This document shows positions 1 through 11,135 of a stretch of 64,000 nucleotides of DNA, piece by piece (within the stretch, counting starts at the first letter, position 1; every line of letters begins with the position of its first letter). A program made the translations under genes and the position numbers. The notes under the pieces are model-generated. The model searched no databases. It was not told the origin of the DNA and saw only the letters and a program-made list of their open reading frames with translations. Origin of the DNA: Rotaria socialis (lineage: Eukaryota; Rotifera; Eurotatoria; Philodinida; Philodinidae); the NCBI GenBank assembly GCA_905331475.1, contig CAJNYU010001875.1, forward strand, positions 1 through 64,000. Reading direction: 5' to 3'.

Positions 1-105
1 CCGCGAATACCGCAATACCGCGAATACCGCAATACCGCGAATACCGGAATACCGCAATACCGCGAATACCGCAATACCGCAATACCGCGAATACTGCAAG
101 AGGTG
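1..105. repeat. short tandem repeat (CCGCGAATA/CCGCAATA)
   Basis: The window opens inside a tandem array of 8- and 9-base units, ccgcgaata and ccgcaata, alternating with small variations. The array is cut by the window edge, so its full length is unknown. It ends near the 36-bp repeat that abuts the truncated ART-like gene. Confidence 0.9.
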
Positions 106-122
106 CTAGTGTTTCACCTTCT

Positions 123-252
123 TGATTTTGCTGCAATTTGCTTTTGCGTTTGAGTTACTGATTTTGCTGCAAATTGCTTTTGCGTTTGAATTAATGATTT
201 TGTCGCAAATTGCTTTTGCGTTTGAGTTAATGATTTTGTCGCAAAATCAAAT
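123..252. repeat. 36-bp minisatellite, about 3.5 copies
   Basis: A 36-base unit starting gattttgctgcaaattgc is repeated at about 124, 160, 196 and (partial) 232 with a few substitutions. It is open in both directions, but the translations are simple repeats and I do not call them genes. It lies immediately past the stop codon of the ART-like ORF on the minus strand, so it may have replaced the 3' end of that gene. Confidence 0.85.
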
Positions 253-258
253 TCCCCA

Positions 259-1374
259 TCATATGCCAATAAATGCGATTGGCTTTTCTTGCAACTGTGT
301 GTAATCAATTTTCATGATTATAAGAACTGATTCCTCTACGTCACCGCATGGGTTCTTTTCAGCAAATATACGTGCCACGTTTTTTTCGTATGTAGTAGAC
401 AAGAAACTTCTTGTGACAAACAGCGATCCTTTGGATTTAAAAGTTTTCAATTCTTCAATAGACATCTTTGCACCTCGATAAATTATTAGACCTGGTTTAA
501 GTGAGGTTCCTAATTGTTTGTCGTGAAGTTCTGTCAATTGTTCGTAGAGATCACGAAGATAAAAGCTAATTTTAAATAAGGACGGAAAATCCAAAGAAGC
601 GCATGTTCGATTAACTATGCGAAATAAGAAAGTATTACTTCGAGTATACCAGTTGATAGCATCCTTCTTATTATAGTTTAGATTGAAGTCTTCTATCTGT
701 TTTACATATGTTCTTTGATAGTGCTTATCATTTCTATATGTCTCATGAACGAATCGGATGAAGTCTTCTTTGGCTTTTTCTGTCAATCGAACATTTAGGA
801 CAGATTCGATGAACCAAACTTCCATGAGTGTACTTTGGCTAACTGGATCTAAATCATATATACGAGCTTCAGCCATTTCTTTACTAAAGTTCTTTGGAAT
901 AGAGTATTCGTTCTCGAAAACACAACGCTTCAATAATTTCATGTACCGAGTTTGAGGTATACAACGGTAGACTGCAATGATTTGCTGACATTTTTTAAAA
1001 TCTGAGACTAGTTCTTTGTTCTGTGCATGCCAATCAGATAGTATGAGAATGATACATTTGTGTTCATGTGATCTGATAAATTGATTGCAATCAGTAACAT
1101 CGTAGAACATAATAGGTCTTCCTCCCATTTGTATTAATACCTCATCATCTGTCATATTTATGTCAGATGGCAGTGGTACCCAATACTTAAGATCGTCTCT
1201 CAACTTTTTATCTGCATATTGGAAATATTCCGCACTGGAGATTCTAAAAAGGCCACTCTTCTTTTTGGAGAGCGCTGTATTACCTGAATAATCACCTAGA
1301 AGACACACTGCAATGCAATGATTTCGGTGTTGATTAATATTTGGTTGTGGTTGTAAATTGGTGATGGCCTCCAT
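259..1374 (-). CDS. ADP-ribosyltransferase (ART)-like protein, C-terminally truncated
   Basis: A 371-residue single-exon ORF. Residues 295-365 resemble the animal arginine-specific mono-ADP-ribosyltransferase fold: IIYRG (299-301 is the NAD-binding R region), then FVTRSFLSTT with the STT triad at 326-328. Residues about 60-150 look like the N-terminal domain that accompanies ART domains in bdelloid proteins (inference from memory). The ORF stops after PIAFIGI, just before where the family carries its catalytic ExE loop, and the sequence past the stop is a 36-bp minisatellite. As written, the protein lacks the catalytic glutamate. It may be a pseudogene, a non-catalytic binding protein, or have an unseen 3' exon. 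Such genes are strongly expanded in bdelloids. Family call fairly firm; activity doubtful. Confidence 0.75.
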   Translation of the reverse strand: MEAITNLQPQPNINQHRNHCIAVCLLGDYSGNTALSKKKSGLFRISSAEYFQYADKKLRDDLKYWVPLPSDINMTDDEVLIQMGGRPIMFYDVTDCNQFIRSHEHKCIILILSDWHAQNKELVSDFKKCQQIIAVYRCIPQTRYMKLLKRCVFENEYSIPKNFSKEMAEARIYDLDPVSQSTLMEVWFIESVLNVRLTEKAKEDFIRFVHETYRNDKHYQRTYVKQIEDFNLNYNKKDAINWYTRSNTFLFRIVNRTCASLDFPSLFKISFYLRDLYEQLTELHDKQLGTSLKPGLIIYRGAKMSIEELKTFKSKGSLFVTRSFLSTTYEKNVARIFAEKNPCGDVEESVLIIMKIDYTQLQEKPIAFIGI

Positions 1375-2030
1375 TCTAAGCTTTTTTTTGCAATATAAAC
1401 TTAATCTAATACTAGTAGCAAAAGAACACGAATGACAAGTTTATGCAGCAGCTTACAATTACCTTGGCATTTCTTCTTTTTATAAGCTCGTTCGATTGTT
1501 TATCTTGACTAATAGATGTTAGTTTGTATGAAACAGCCACTTATGAAGTAATTAAAGTCATTATGTTTTTCTTTACATGAGTCAGTATTATGGATTTACT
1601 TTTATGTCTAGTTGGAAATTTCCGTGGTATGTATTTTTTTCCACCGTGTTATTGCTCTTGCTATTTTTCTTCTTCAAGTGAATTCCATCAGAGAATGCTA
1701 AGCATATCTATGAGAATATTTTTTCATGAAGTGTCTTTTTTGTCCTGAGTAGATAGTAATTATTTCTATTTTCGTACAAATTCAGAACAGCTGTAATTTG
1801 AGCAAGATTTTTTTTTGATTGTGCATATTTTATTCGTGCCATCCATATATATTCTTTTTGGTTTTTTATACAATTTTTGCGGATGCTTACGAAAATAGGC
1901 ACAAGCATACAAGCTACGATCACAAACAGAGAAAGAATCACGTGGAAGAAAAAACGAATAGAATATAATCGAAGTCGAAACAGTGATGACGCAATCAGCG
2001 TGCATTCCCAGTCAGTCAAACATTTTAAAA
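1375..2030. other. intergenic, upstream of ART-like gene
   Basis: AT-rich sequence with no convincing ORF. The short open frames around 1708-2052 overlap each other on both strands and show no domain or codon pattern. Confidence 0.5.
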
Positions 2031-2037
2031 AAACGCT

Positions 2038-2108
2038 TAAAAATTTTAACAAAAATAAAACCGTAAAAAGCGCACATTTTTACGATTTTATTTTTGTTAA
2101 AAATTTTA
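2038..2108. repeat. near-perfect palindrome (30-bp arms)
   Basis: Left arm 2040-2069 (ending accgtaaaaa) and right arm 2077-2107 (starting tttttacgat) are reverse complements with about two mismatches and a roughly 7-base loop, gcgcaca. ACGCG-containing words follow (acgcgtttttacgc) and recur inverted at 3036-3165, so this may be one end of a foldback element. Confidence 0.75.
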
Positions 2109-2279
2109 CGCGTTTTTACGCTTTTTTTTTGCCTGAGATACAATCGTAGATATGAATTTCTACCATTAAATTATTTAACTTTTATTCAGATTTGGTATAA
2201 CACCTGATTTAATCGTTATGCTACGATTAAATCAAATGTAATAGCAAATCTGTATAAAAATAAAACAATTTAATGTTAG

Positions 2280-2645
2280 AATTTCATACTTACTATTGAA
2301 TCAATTGTTGACTCAACTCTAAATAAAAAATAATAATTTTATTTTATCATTTCATACTTACAATTGAATTAGCTTTTTGTATTAAATCTAAAGAAAAAGT
2401 AATTTTAATTTATAAAGTCATACTTATGATTGGATTGAATCAATTGCTGAAATTAATCTAGAAAAATAATTGTATTTTATAATTTCATACTTACACTTGA
2501 ATTAACTTTTTGTATTGAACCTGAAGAAAAAGTAATTTTAATTTATAAAATCAAACTTACGATTGGATTGAATCAATTGTTGAAGTTAATCTAAATAAAA
2601 AAAATAATTGCGTTTTATAATTTCATACATACAATTGAACTCTAG
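2280..2645. repeat. 67-bp tandem repeat, six copies, two alternating unit types
   Basis: The anchor tcatacttac (or one-base variants) occurs at 2284, 2352, 2418, 2485, 2551 and 2623, spacings of 66-72 bases. Two unit types alternate: one with gaatcaattg, the other with a ctttttgtatt segment, which suggests a 133-bp dimer was amplified. AT-rich, no coding potential. Confidence 0.85.
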
Positions 2646-3035
2646 TTGATGAACTAGATCGAAATAAAAAGCACTGGTTTTACCTACATCAGAGTCAAGA
2701 ATCTCAATGGAACGATTAAAAATAAAAAGACTGAGCATTATCAAGTTACTCGTATAAGAGTACCGATCTATCACCGACATGTGCTCTTAACTGACTATAC
2801 GAAGGGAAGATTCAATAAGTTCTAAAAAATTGCTAATATTCTGCATTGAAGGAAAATGAAAAAGCTACGGGAAAAAAACGGATTGCTGATATGAGAGAAT
2901 GTAAAAAATGGCGTTATTAAGTAGACAATATATGACTGATTGAACGATTTACGGAAACAAAACAGATAGCTACAGAAATAACAAAAATGAAAAAGTAGAC
3001 CTGCTATGTTTCATTCGGAATGATAAATGAGGAGA

Positions 3036-3300
3036 AAAAACGCGTAAATTCCGAAAAAATTGTACACATTTTAACGGGTCCACCATCGTTAACGCGTTTA
3101 TACGCACTAAAAAATCGTAAAAATGACGTTTTTACGAAATTTTAACTCGTATTAACGCGTTTTTTTGAAGGTCATGTCTGCCTGGATTCTGTGCACAAAA
3201 TTTCAGCTCAATCGAATGTAATTGTGAAGAGTTATCGAATAAACGGACGGCCGGACACACTGACCGATTCTATAGTGTACTCTTTTTTTTTTGAGTACAC
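3036..3300. mobile_element. candidate 3' end of a nonautonomous element with terminal hairpin
   Basis: An ACGCG-rich stretch (3036-3165) is followed by a unique segment and then a perfect hairpin, gtgtactc, T-run, gagtacac, at about 3274-3299. Together with the palindrome at 2038-2108 and the tandem array between them, the interval 2030-3300 could be one foldback element. No transposase is visible; boundaries are guesses. Confidence 0.4.
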
Positions 3301-3640
3301 AAAAAAAAGAAAATGAGAATTATCAAATTTTTTATTGAAAAAAAAACGTTTGAGATAAAGAAAAAAATCACTAGAATTGATGTGATTTACTATGAGTAAT
3401 AAGAGAATACATTACTATATTGATAGTAATAAAATTAAGAAAATTATAAACTTTGACAGAGTTAATTAATTGATACGAGCTTAACGTCAAAGATAGAATA
3501 ATTTAATCTCAAAATATAGATTGTGATAGAGTAGAAGAACATATATTATATGTTAACTAATATGTTAGAAAATACCAGGTGGGCGTATAACGAGCAATCA
3601 TTATGATGATTAACAAGACAAGTGCAGAAATCATTATTCA
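3301..3640. other. no feature seen
   Basis: AT-rich sequence without a supportable ORF, RNA gene or repeat. Confidence 0.4.
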
Positions 3641-3645
3641 TAGAC

Positions 3646-3762
3646 CCGATGTCCCATGTAAACAAATATAAAAAAATCAGTTTTAGAGAAGTCAAAATCG
3701 TATGATTATAATCGATCTGTAATCGATTCTTGAAATCAAGTTTTTTACATGGGGCATTGTGT
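3646..3762. mobile_element. MITE-like segment with short inverted ends
   Basis: gatgtcccatgtaaac near 3647 and ttttacatggggcattg near 3743 are inverted copies with a few mismatches, bounding about 115 bases with internal ATCGAT words. It has the size and shape of a miniature inverted-repeat element; no target-site duplication was confirmed. Confidence 0.4.
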
Positions 3763-4004
3763 CACACAAATATAAGTCGACTAGGTCATTCTAGTCTAGT
3801 AAAACTGCACTTGTAGTCATCTTAGGAATATATAGATATTGGTTGCATTCTTGTGGCATGAAAACAAAGCTGTTCTATGCCATTACATACGTATATGTAG
3901 AACATGTAAAAATGAGATAATTAATAGAAAAGCAAATGATAAAAAAAATCTGCTTAAAGTGGCTATTCATCGTGAAGCGTTAGTAATAAGATTGAATACT
4001 TCTT

Positions 4005-4100
4005 AAAAAAAGTTTTCAGCACAGCCCCGTTGGGGTTAAAATGTGGAATTCACATATTTCGGTCAGTTAGATACTGATCAAATAGAAGTTTTCTTTTTTC
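4005..4100. repeat. dispersed repeat copy (family shared with about 25.1 kb)
   Basis: The segment cagcacagccccgttggggt followed by taaaatgtgg and attcacatat resembles the reverse complement of about 25050-25115. The two copies are in opposite orientation about 21 kb apart. Confidence 0.6.
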
Positions 4101-4794
4101 AGTGTAGTGAGATCATATTTTATCCAAAACTAAGATAATAAAACCTTTTTAACATTTGAACTTTATTGGATCTATCAATAGGAAATATTAGTAGAGAGAA
4201 CGTATAAAAATCTTTTTGTTTAGAATATGTCAGTCTGTTGAAGTCTTTAGTGATTTCATTGAGAAATATTGTGAATGATAATAGTTTAAACAGTATTTAG
4301 GATATAGCTATCAATATTATGGAGAAATTTATATTTTTTCGTATTATCAGGTGAGAAATTGATATATTTTTTCATAAACGAAAATTTGATAAAAGCTCCC
4401 CAGTGGATGGAAAAGTTGCGAATTGTAAATACACTAAAGTGGATTCAAGCTCTAGATAAAGGTATTTGTGTGAGAAAAAATGATTAAAATCTTCATCTGT
4501 TTATTGTAGGTGGTAGAAGTAACGAATGTAATAGTAGCATAAACTAGCTGCTAGCTTCTGTACCAGTAGTATACACTCGTTGCTAGCGTCAGTAATAATA
4601 AAAATATATAATAATGGCGTAACTATGGACTATAATAATAAAAACGATAGATTTCGATGATTAATTAGAGATTAAGTCCTAATCATAATGATTTCTAATT
4701 AGTGAAACTAGATTTTTATTACTGATGGAAGTAGCGGTGAACATAGGCAATCGACCTGTACTAAAATAGCTTCTAATTAGTGCATCTAAGTTTT

Positions 4795-4925
4795 AGTTTT
4801 ATGTTTTATGCCTGTAATAAGGAGGGGAGGGGGGTACACGGGAGCCGCAAGAACGTAACAATTCAACTTACACTCGCTTTTTTCTTCGAAAATATATGTG
4901 AGTTTCACAAATTATGAAATGATAT
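4795..4925. repeat. dispersed repeat copy (family shared with about 24.7 kb)
   Basis: The G-rich aaggaggggaggggggtaca, a GGGAGCCGCAA motif, acttacactcg and tatgtgagtttcac occur here in the reverse order and complement of 24690-24830. Similarity continues, more diverged, upstream to about 4750. Confidence 0.65.
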
Positions 4926-5029
4926 GATTACATCTACATCTACTATTAGAATGTTGCATGCGTCTAAATTTAAAATACTATCTTTATATATGATTAACAA
5001 TTAAACACGAAGAATCGTATCAGTATCAT

Positions 5030-5460
5030 GTAAACCCCCCCTCCCCCCACCAGAATAAAAGGCCATGATCTTACACAGTGCCTCAGCACACAGCTACTTT
5101 TTGGGTGGCCTTCTATTGAAGGCCAATTTTTGGTCAGTTATTAATTAAAATATTTTTAAAAATTAAAAATAAATTAATAACCTTAATTATTATTTTTTAG
5201 GTGTTTGTCACTAAAAAAACTACCATTTTTTGTAAAACTGTACTATTTATGAGAGAATAGGAAGAATTTCGGAAAAAAACACTAGAAAATCGGTTATATT
5301 TCTATAATTATTAATTCTATTTATCAAAAAAATTCAATATTTTTGTAATTCATTAATTAATTAGTGCATGGTCTTCTAATAGGGCGTTTGAACTTTTGTC
5401 CGAACAGGGCCTTATACAGGGGGTGGCCGTCTATTTGGGAGGAGGGGGGGGGGTAGTGTG
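5030..5460. mobile_element. candidate element bounded by C-run and G-run ends
   Basis: A C-run block at 5034-5052 (ccccccctccccccacc) and a G-run block at 5435-5455 (gggaggaggggggggggta) face each other about 400 bases apart. Inside, related words occur at both ends (ggtggccttctattgaaggc near 5105; ggtggccgtctatttgg near 5420). A G-rich block at 4812-4830 belongs to the same pattern. The G-runs could form G-quadruplexes. No ORF. Confidence 0.45.
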
Positions 5461-5895
5461 TTTAAAAATAAAATTATGAATGTTACTCATTAATATCATT
5501 TAGATTAAACATGGTACATTTATTTTGATCTGTAATGAAATATAGCCAAAGTAATATAACTCAAGTAATGACAATATTAGTAAAAGTATTTGAATTGACA
5601 CACGATAAAAGAAGCTACCGTGAACTTGGTCAATTTTGAAAATACTCTATATCTACGATTTCATTAAGACCTTAGCATATTTTCAATGAATCTCACCCTT
5701 TGACAATCACTGATGGGATTCGTTCGGTTCCGAAAAACAGGAACCTAATTCCATCACTGTTTCATATGTAGATCAATGATTTCCTGAAGTGTTATGATGT
5801 TTTCTATTATTGACAAAAAAATGCATAATCGACTCAAAGAAACTGTGTGAAACCTCAGCCAATGAACATGGTTCTGTTCGTTAGATTCATGGAAA

Positions 5896-5975
5896 CCTAA
5901 TTTAAAGGGTGAGTGTGTGGTGTGGGTTTGGGTTCCTTTTGAACTACTAACACACTCTACACCCACATCCCTGAC
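5896..5975. repeat. TGTGGG-type hairpin element, copy 1
   Basis: Left arm gtgtgtggtgtgggtttggg (about 5912-5931) faces right arm acacactctacacccacatc (about 5949-5968). This is one of at least five short inverted pairs in the left half built on GTGGGTGTGGG, which resembles the bdelloid telomere hexamer. Confidence 0.6.
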
Positions 5976-6198
5976 TTCGATTCAAACTTACCTAAAAATG
6001 TTACTTACAAGATAAAAAGAAAAAAGAAGAATTCGTAGAAGTTCATTGAAACTGAGAGAATAGTAGCGTGACCAAAATTGATTGTTAAGAAATTCGAAAA
6101 AAAAATTGAGCAAGTCATTTCTTTAACGAGCGTGTGAAAGATGATTGAAAAATATTTTTTTAATATCATTCATTGCTTGACATTCTTTGATCATACGA

Positions 6199-7579
6199 TC
6201 AACTCGATTTTTTCATGTATGAGTATGTCAACATTGAATTTTCTTCAATATCTTTGATACTAATATTACCTAAAACCTGATACAATGTTTGTTCATCAGC
6301 AATAACTCGGGCAATAGCGGCTGGAACAATGCTCACAGCGTTAACAAACCGAATACATTTTCCACCTAAAGTCAGTACGAAAACAATTTTCTCAGTAGAA
6401 AAAAAGAACAGAATATTTGTCCTTTACCGGTATTTTCAGCTAATGCACAGTAGAAATCATCGCATTCAAGGATAGTTGGTTCAACACCAACAGCAAGTAA
6501 AGTTATATCCTTTTTCAAAAATTGATGTGACATTTTCCAAGGATCTTTACCACTTAAATCCGTAAAAAGACCATTCGGAGCGCTATCAGTAAATAAAATC
6601 ACAAGTTTATCGTAGAAAATCTTATCATCACTCTGAAAAATAAAATAAAAGAAAACTATAATTTTATGAAGTGTCAAAGAAGTTTACATTATCACGCCAA
6701 GCAAAGTTGAGAGCTTCATACAGTGCATCGCCTAAATAAATAACCATTATATTGATTGGTGTAAAAAAAATATTTATTTGTTTTGCATATTCTCAAGCTC
6801 AAGGTAAAAAGGAATTTCACTTTGTACAACTTGAAAGTTTTTATTTCCTTATTTATAATTTTCTATTATTAACCTACAAAAATGTTTCCAAATGATCGAG
6901 AATATGTATACTGATACTTTTTCCTGCAAAAGTGCAATACGATAAAAACAAAACAATAGTCTAAAAGAACCAAAGGGTTTTAAATATAATCATGGTAAAA
7001 ATCAATTTCAGTTATATTATGATATCTTCGAAATCTATTCGAAAGTAAACTTTCCGATTAAAATTCTGTCATTTATTACTCGGCAACTCGTTGGTAATAA
7101 GTCACATAATGGAACCCTAAATTACTGAATCAAAATTAAATATATATATATATTGACTCCCATCAATAGAAGGCCATGTTTTATTGTATCTACGAAAGAG
7201 AAAAGAAGTTTGCAGTGATATTTTATATAGTAATGACCATTATGCAAGAATAAATATGTTCATCCAAAAGATACTTCAATGGCATTAGGAAAAAAACTTC
7301 ATTCTTTTAACGATTAAAGATTGAAAATATCTTTCTTACCTACAGCTTTTTCGCCATCGGGACTACTTCATCCGGGCTGATGGCTATTCAGTGCTTGTTA
7401 GTAAATGAACAAACGTCTGTCGTCCATTGGTCAAAGCGCGATCGAAATTTGATAAGACTCACTCAAATAGTTTGATTTACGAGAACTTTTTGAACGATGC
7501 TTGAAACCATTTCTTTAATTTTATTAAAACAGATCGTCATCGATGATGCATGATCAATACAAAAAATAATATCAAGCAT
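6199..7579 (-). pseudogene. von Willebrand factor A domain protein, broken
   Basis: Four minus-strand exons can be joined: 7579-about 7341, 6733-6690, 6633-about 6426 and about 6366-6199. They give a VWA fold: DIIFCIDHASSM (MIDAS-like strand, with Ala where DxSxS has Ser), later DALYEALNFAW, then DKLVILFTDSAPNG and ITLLAVGVEP. Introns have GT..AG ends and the joins keep frame. The first exon is damaged: a TGA after VNQTI, a frameshift after SFTNKH, and a second TGA before SPDGEKAV. These lesions mark it as a pseudogene unless they are assembly errors. The 600-base intron 6734-7340 is large for this genome. The start ATG is the first in frame; an upstream signal-peptide exon could be missing. 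Confidence 0.7.
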
Positions 7580-10500
7580 GGTAATAATCAGTCAGTTGAT
7601 GAATGAGAATGATCAATAAACTAAAAATGTCAGTACAAAAGCAAATGGTAATGAATATATAAAAGAGCACAATAGAATCTTTGGAGGTATTAGAAGAATC
7701 ATGCCTTTGTCTTTTGAATAGTTGCCATTTTATTATGTGACCAATTCTGTCCTCTATATGTTATCGTTATCTTTCTCATGCTCTTTCGTATGCGTCCCAA
7801 AAATTGTACTAAAAATCACATAAAAATATATGATGTCACGAATAGATACAGCGAAATTTAAAAAAATGTAACAATCGGATATTTTTCTTAGTCTGTGTCA
7901 CCTTACTATTCTATTCCCGAATGTGTTAAAAAGAGAAAGAAATGTTGATGCGATTTAATATAACTCGAACTTTCTCACGCATCAAATATTGTTTTTCTCT
8001 TTCATTCTATTCAAGCAAGATATAAAGGAATAGAAATTCGAAAGATCTTTCTTCTATTTCAACCTTCTCTCTATCTGTCTTTTTTTCTTGTCATGCATGT
8101 ACATTATATATTATACAGTGGGCCTTTCGTTTGGCGAACGATCTTATAGAATAATTGGCTTAAAATGATAATAATGCAATAATCAATAACTTGCTCGTTA
8201 AGAATAGTATCAAAAATTAAAAATAATATTTATCCGTTTTTTGCACTATCCTAGATTTCTTAGAGTTTGGTTTAAATCGACACAAAGATTCAATACGCTT
8301 GAAGAAGAACATAGATTTGTTACCACAGATATTAATATGTTTCATGAATATATTGCGATTAATTGAACAACAACCGCAGTAGCTGATTAACGATGTTTTT
8401 ATTTTCTATGAGACAGACGAATCTTTCTCTTTATACAACTTTCAATCCATCAAAATGAATACCACATAAAAATTGGTAATGGTTATTGTTCAAATTAAAT
8501 TTTGTAAAGACCTATGAAAATAAAGTTATAATAAAATTTTATCTGAAAATCTCTTACGGATCATATTTCGAATTCATTACTTTTTATTCTATCATCTATT
8601 CTTCAAGTCATCAAATATATCTCAATCGGTGCCGGATGGTATTTGCAATAAATTATTCATTTAGCAAGATAAATTTCAACGATGAGAAATTTTAAACGGA
8701 TCAAATACTGAAATAAATGTATCTAGTATGGTAAAGAATTTAACATACGTATCTTCATTGCCTATCTAAGTAGAGCCACGAGACGCATCAATGTATATTG
8801 AAAAACTATGTGTTTTCCCATACGAACAAAGAAATTAAGATATTGATTTCAACGGACATTCTACATTTCATCGAAGAAAAATCATCTTTATTTTTTTTTA
8901 AAGTTATAGCATGACCCTACTGGACATTATCAAAGTCTTCGATCATTACACAGAAAAGTAACTTATCTAGTTAAAGATCTATCATAGTTAAAAGAATTTG
9001 TTGATTTGATAATTGAATATTTACAAGATTAGAAGATATATCATTTTTCAATCAAATGACCATCAAAATCAATAAAAAAATATTATAAACCGATATGTGC
9101 AGTAAGATACAAAATTCTTTATTTAGCTTTTTCTTTTCTTTATTGTTTAAAATGTATTCGACACATAGCCAGTGCAACTTTATCCAATTCGATGACGTGA
9201 TATTGTATTCTTTTAGTAGAGTGAATTTCAAAAATGAACTATTCATTGAATAGAAAAACACAAGTTTATTTCAGTTTTAATCTAAATAAAAATAATTTAT
9301 ACGTAAATATCAACGCTGCAAAATCTGCTGTTTGATACATTTGAAAAAAGCAATCCGGTAGCAAACATTTCTTTAAAGCAAATTTCATTTTTAGCTGCTG
9401 ATATCGACTTTTCAATTATCTTGTAATTATGATTATTGGAATACAATTGCGTAACTTAAGAAAATAAATGAATCATTAAAATCTTTTTACTGTCCTCAGA
9501 TATTTGGTATGCAATAAAAATATTGCATTTGTTTCATAATATTCAAAGTGAGCTGGGTTAAATAACATCACTGGACAGATAATAGATTATAGTTTCTTAA
9601 ATCTTAAAATATCTAGCGTTCATCGTATATTTTTCACCAAACGACTTATAACAAGCAATATAAGAAGCGTGCGTCTTCGTGAATAGAAAGGCCAAGAATG
9701 AAATGAAAGTGTATATCGTTCTTGTGCCTCTTCTTCTTCGTCATTTACACGTAGCCAATCGAGTGCAGCGGTCAAACATTCTATTATTTTCTTTTTGAAA
9801 TAGAAAAGAAAGAAAAAATGTGCAGTCTAATAAAAACAGCGAAAGAATCTATCTTGCACGACCCTCATATTCGAGGAGTAATGTTTTGTAAATAAATATC
9901 TATCCGATAGAGTGCATTCTGACTGGCCATGAGATAGATCATTTGAATCGCCAGACATACGTAGTTAGTTCAAATCGAAAAAAAAGACTACTTTTCTAGT
10001 AGATTTTCACTTAGAAAAATAATGAACCCACATACCGAATACGACTAAAAAACAAATACTGTTAAAGTGCTACCACCTATGTACACAGTGTATTTTTAAT
10101 TATAAATTAATATACTCGAAAATAGCTATGAACTTTAGAGAGAGATGTTTCTTACCAGTTCCTTGTCTTTCAATGCTGCTACAATGTTATAGTCTTGAGT
10201 TATACTGGGTAATTTTCAAGTATTTTGTTGTCATTTTATTTAAAAAGCGCTGTGATCAAATTTGAAGATTTCGGAGGTTTTTATATCGAGTAGAACACAT
10301 CAGCTATAAAATGAAGTATGTGTAGACAATATTTCTTTTTTCGGTATAAATAGTTTACATATTGAAATTAACAAAAGTTCATTTTATCTTTTCAGTCCTC
10401 TATTCTACACTTAATTTCATACATTTTCAACAAAGCACTTCGCCTGAAAGTTTTTTTACCATTGAGTTGTAAAAGAGACTGTCAGCATATTCCAGATAGC

Positions 10501-10990
10501 GTTCTTTTACCAGAGAAGAAGTTTGACGATAGAAGCATTCATGGAAAAAAGTAAAGAAAATTTTTTATGATTCAATTTCACTTCCAAAATAATTCAGTCT
10601 ACTGAGTACTTTCATTCTTAAAATCCTGTCTGGGTTCGTAAACGGCTATTTTATTGATTGCAGTCGTTCCGGATTTTCTATTCTGTCCAATTGGTATGTT
10701 GAGTGTTTTAACTTTTGAATTTTTTAATAAGTACTATCCATGTTAGCACTATTTTTCTTCATTCGCACAATAATTTAATGTAAGAATAGAAGTTCAAATA
10801 GAACAAAAACTAAATCTATGAAATCGTATTTTTATGTTTATCATTATTTTCGTTGTTCAACATTTGACCTATGTGATGATTGCAAATCTACTGATTGGCA
10901 GCATATGGCGAACATAAAATGTTTCTAATGTACATTTTTATTTAATCAGGTTTCAGACGTAAACTCTTGAAAAAGACAAGATTCTTCTTG
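7580..10990. other. gene-poor 3.4 kb
   Basis: Long AT-rich interval. Only short open frames occur (for example at 8486-8695 and 9052-9261), with no domain, signal or splice structure. I see no RNA gene. It may hold old, unrecognisable transposon sequence. Confidence 0.4.
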
Positions 10991-10991
10991 T

Positions 10992-11135
10992 ATGGCATCC
11001 GCGGACAACGACATCATCGTCTATGTATCTGATCTTCCAATAAATATACCAGAAAATGACCTTGAAGAAATGCTAAGATTTCGTACCGAGACTACTGTTC
11101 GTATGAAAAATCAAAATGCAAATAAAGCTATATGA
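10992..11135 (+). pseudogene. fragment resembling the N-terminus of an RRM protein
   Basis: ATG at 10992 opens a 47-codon frame beginning MASADNDIIVYVSDLP. The strand IIVYVSDLP followed by a helix-like NDLEEMLRF resembles the RNP2 strand and first helix of an RNA-recognition motif. After the TGA at 11133 the next frames look degenerate, and no RNP1 octamer was found. It is either the first exon of a gene I cannot complete or a decayed copy. Confidence 0.3.

Noticed and set aside
122-304. 60-residue ORF over the 36-bp repeat
   Set aside because: Pure repeat translation, no independent evidence of coding.
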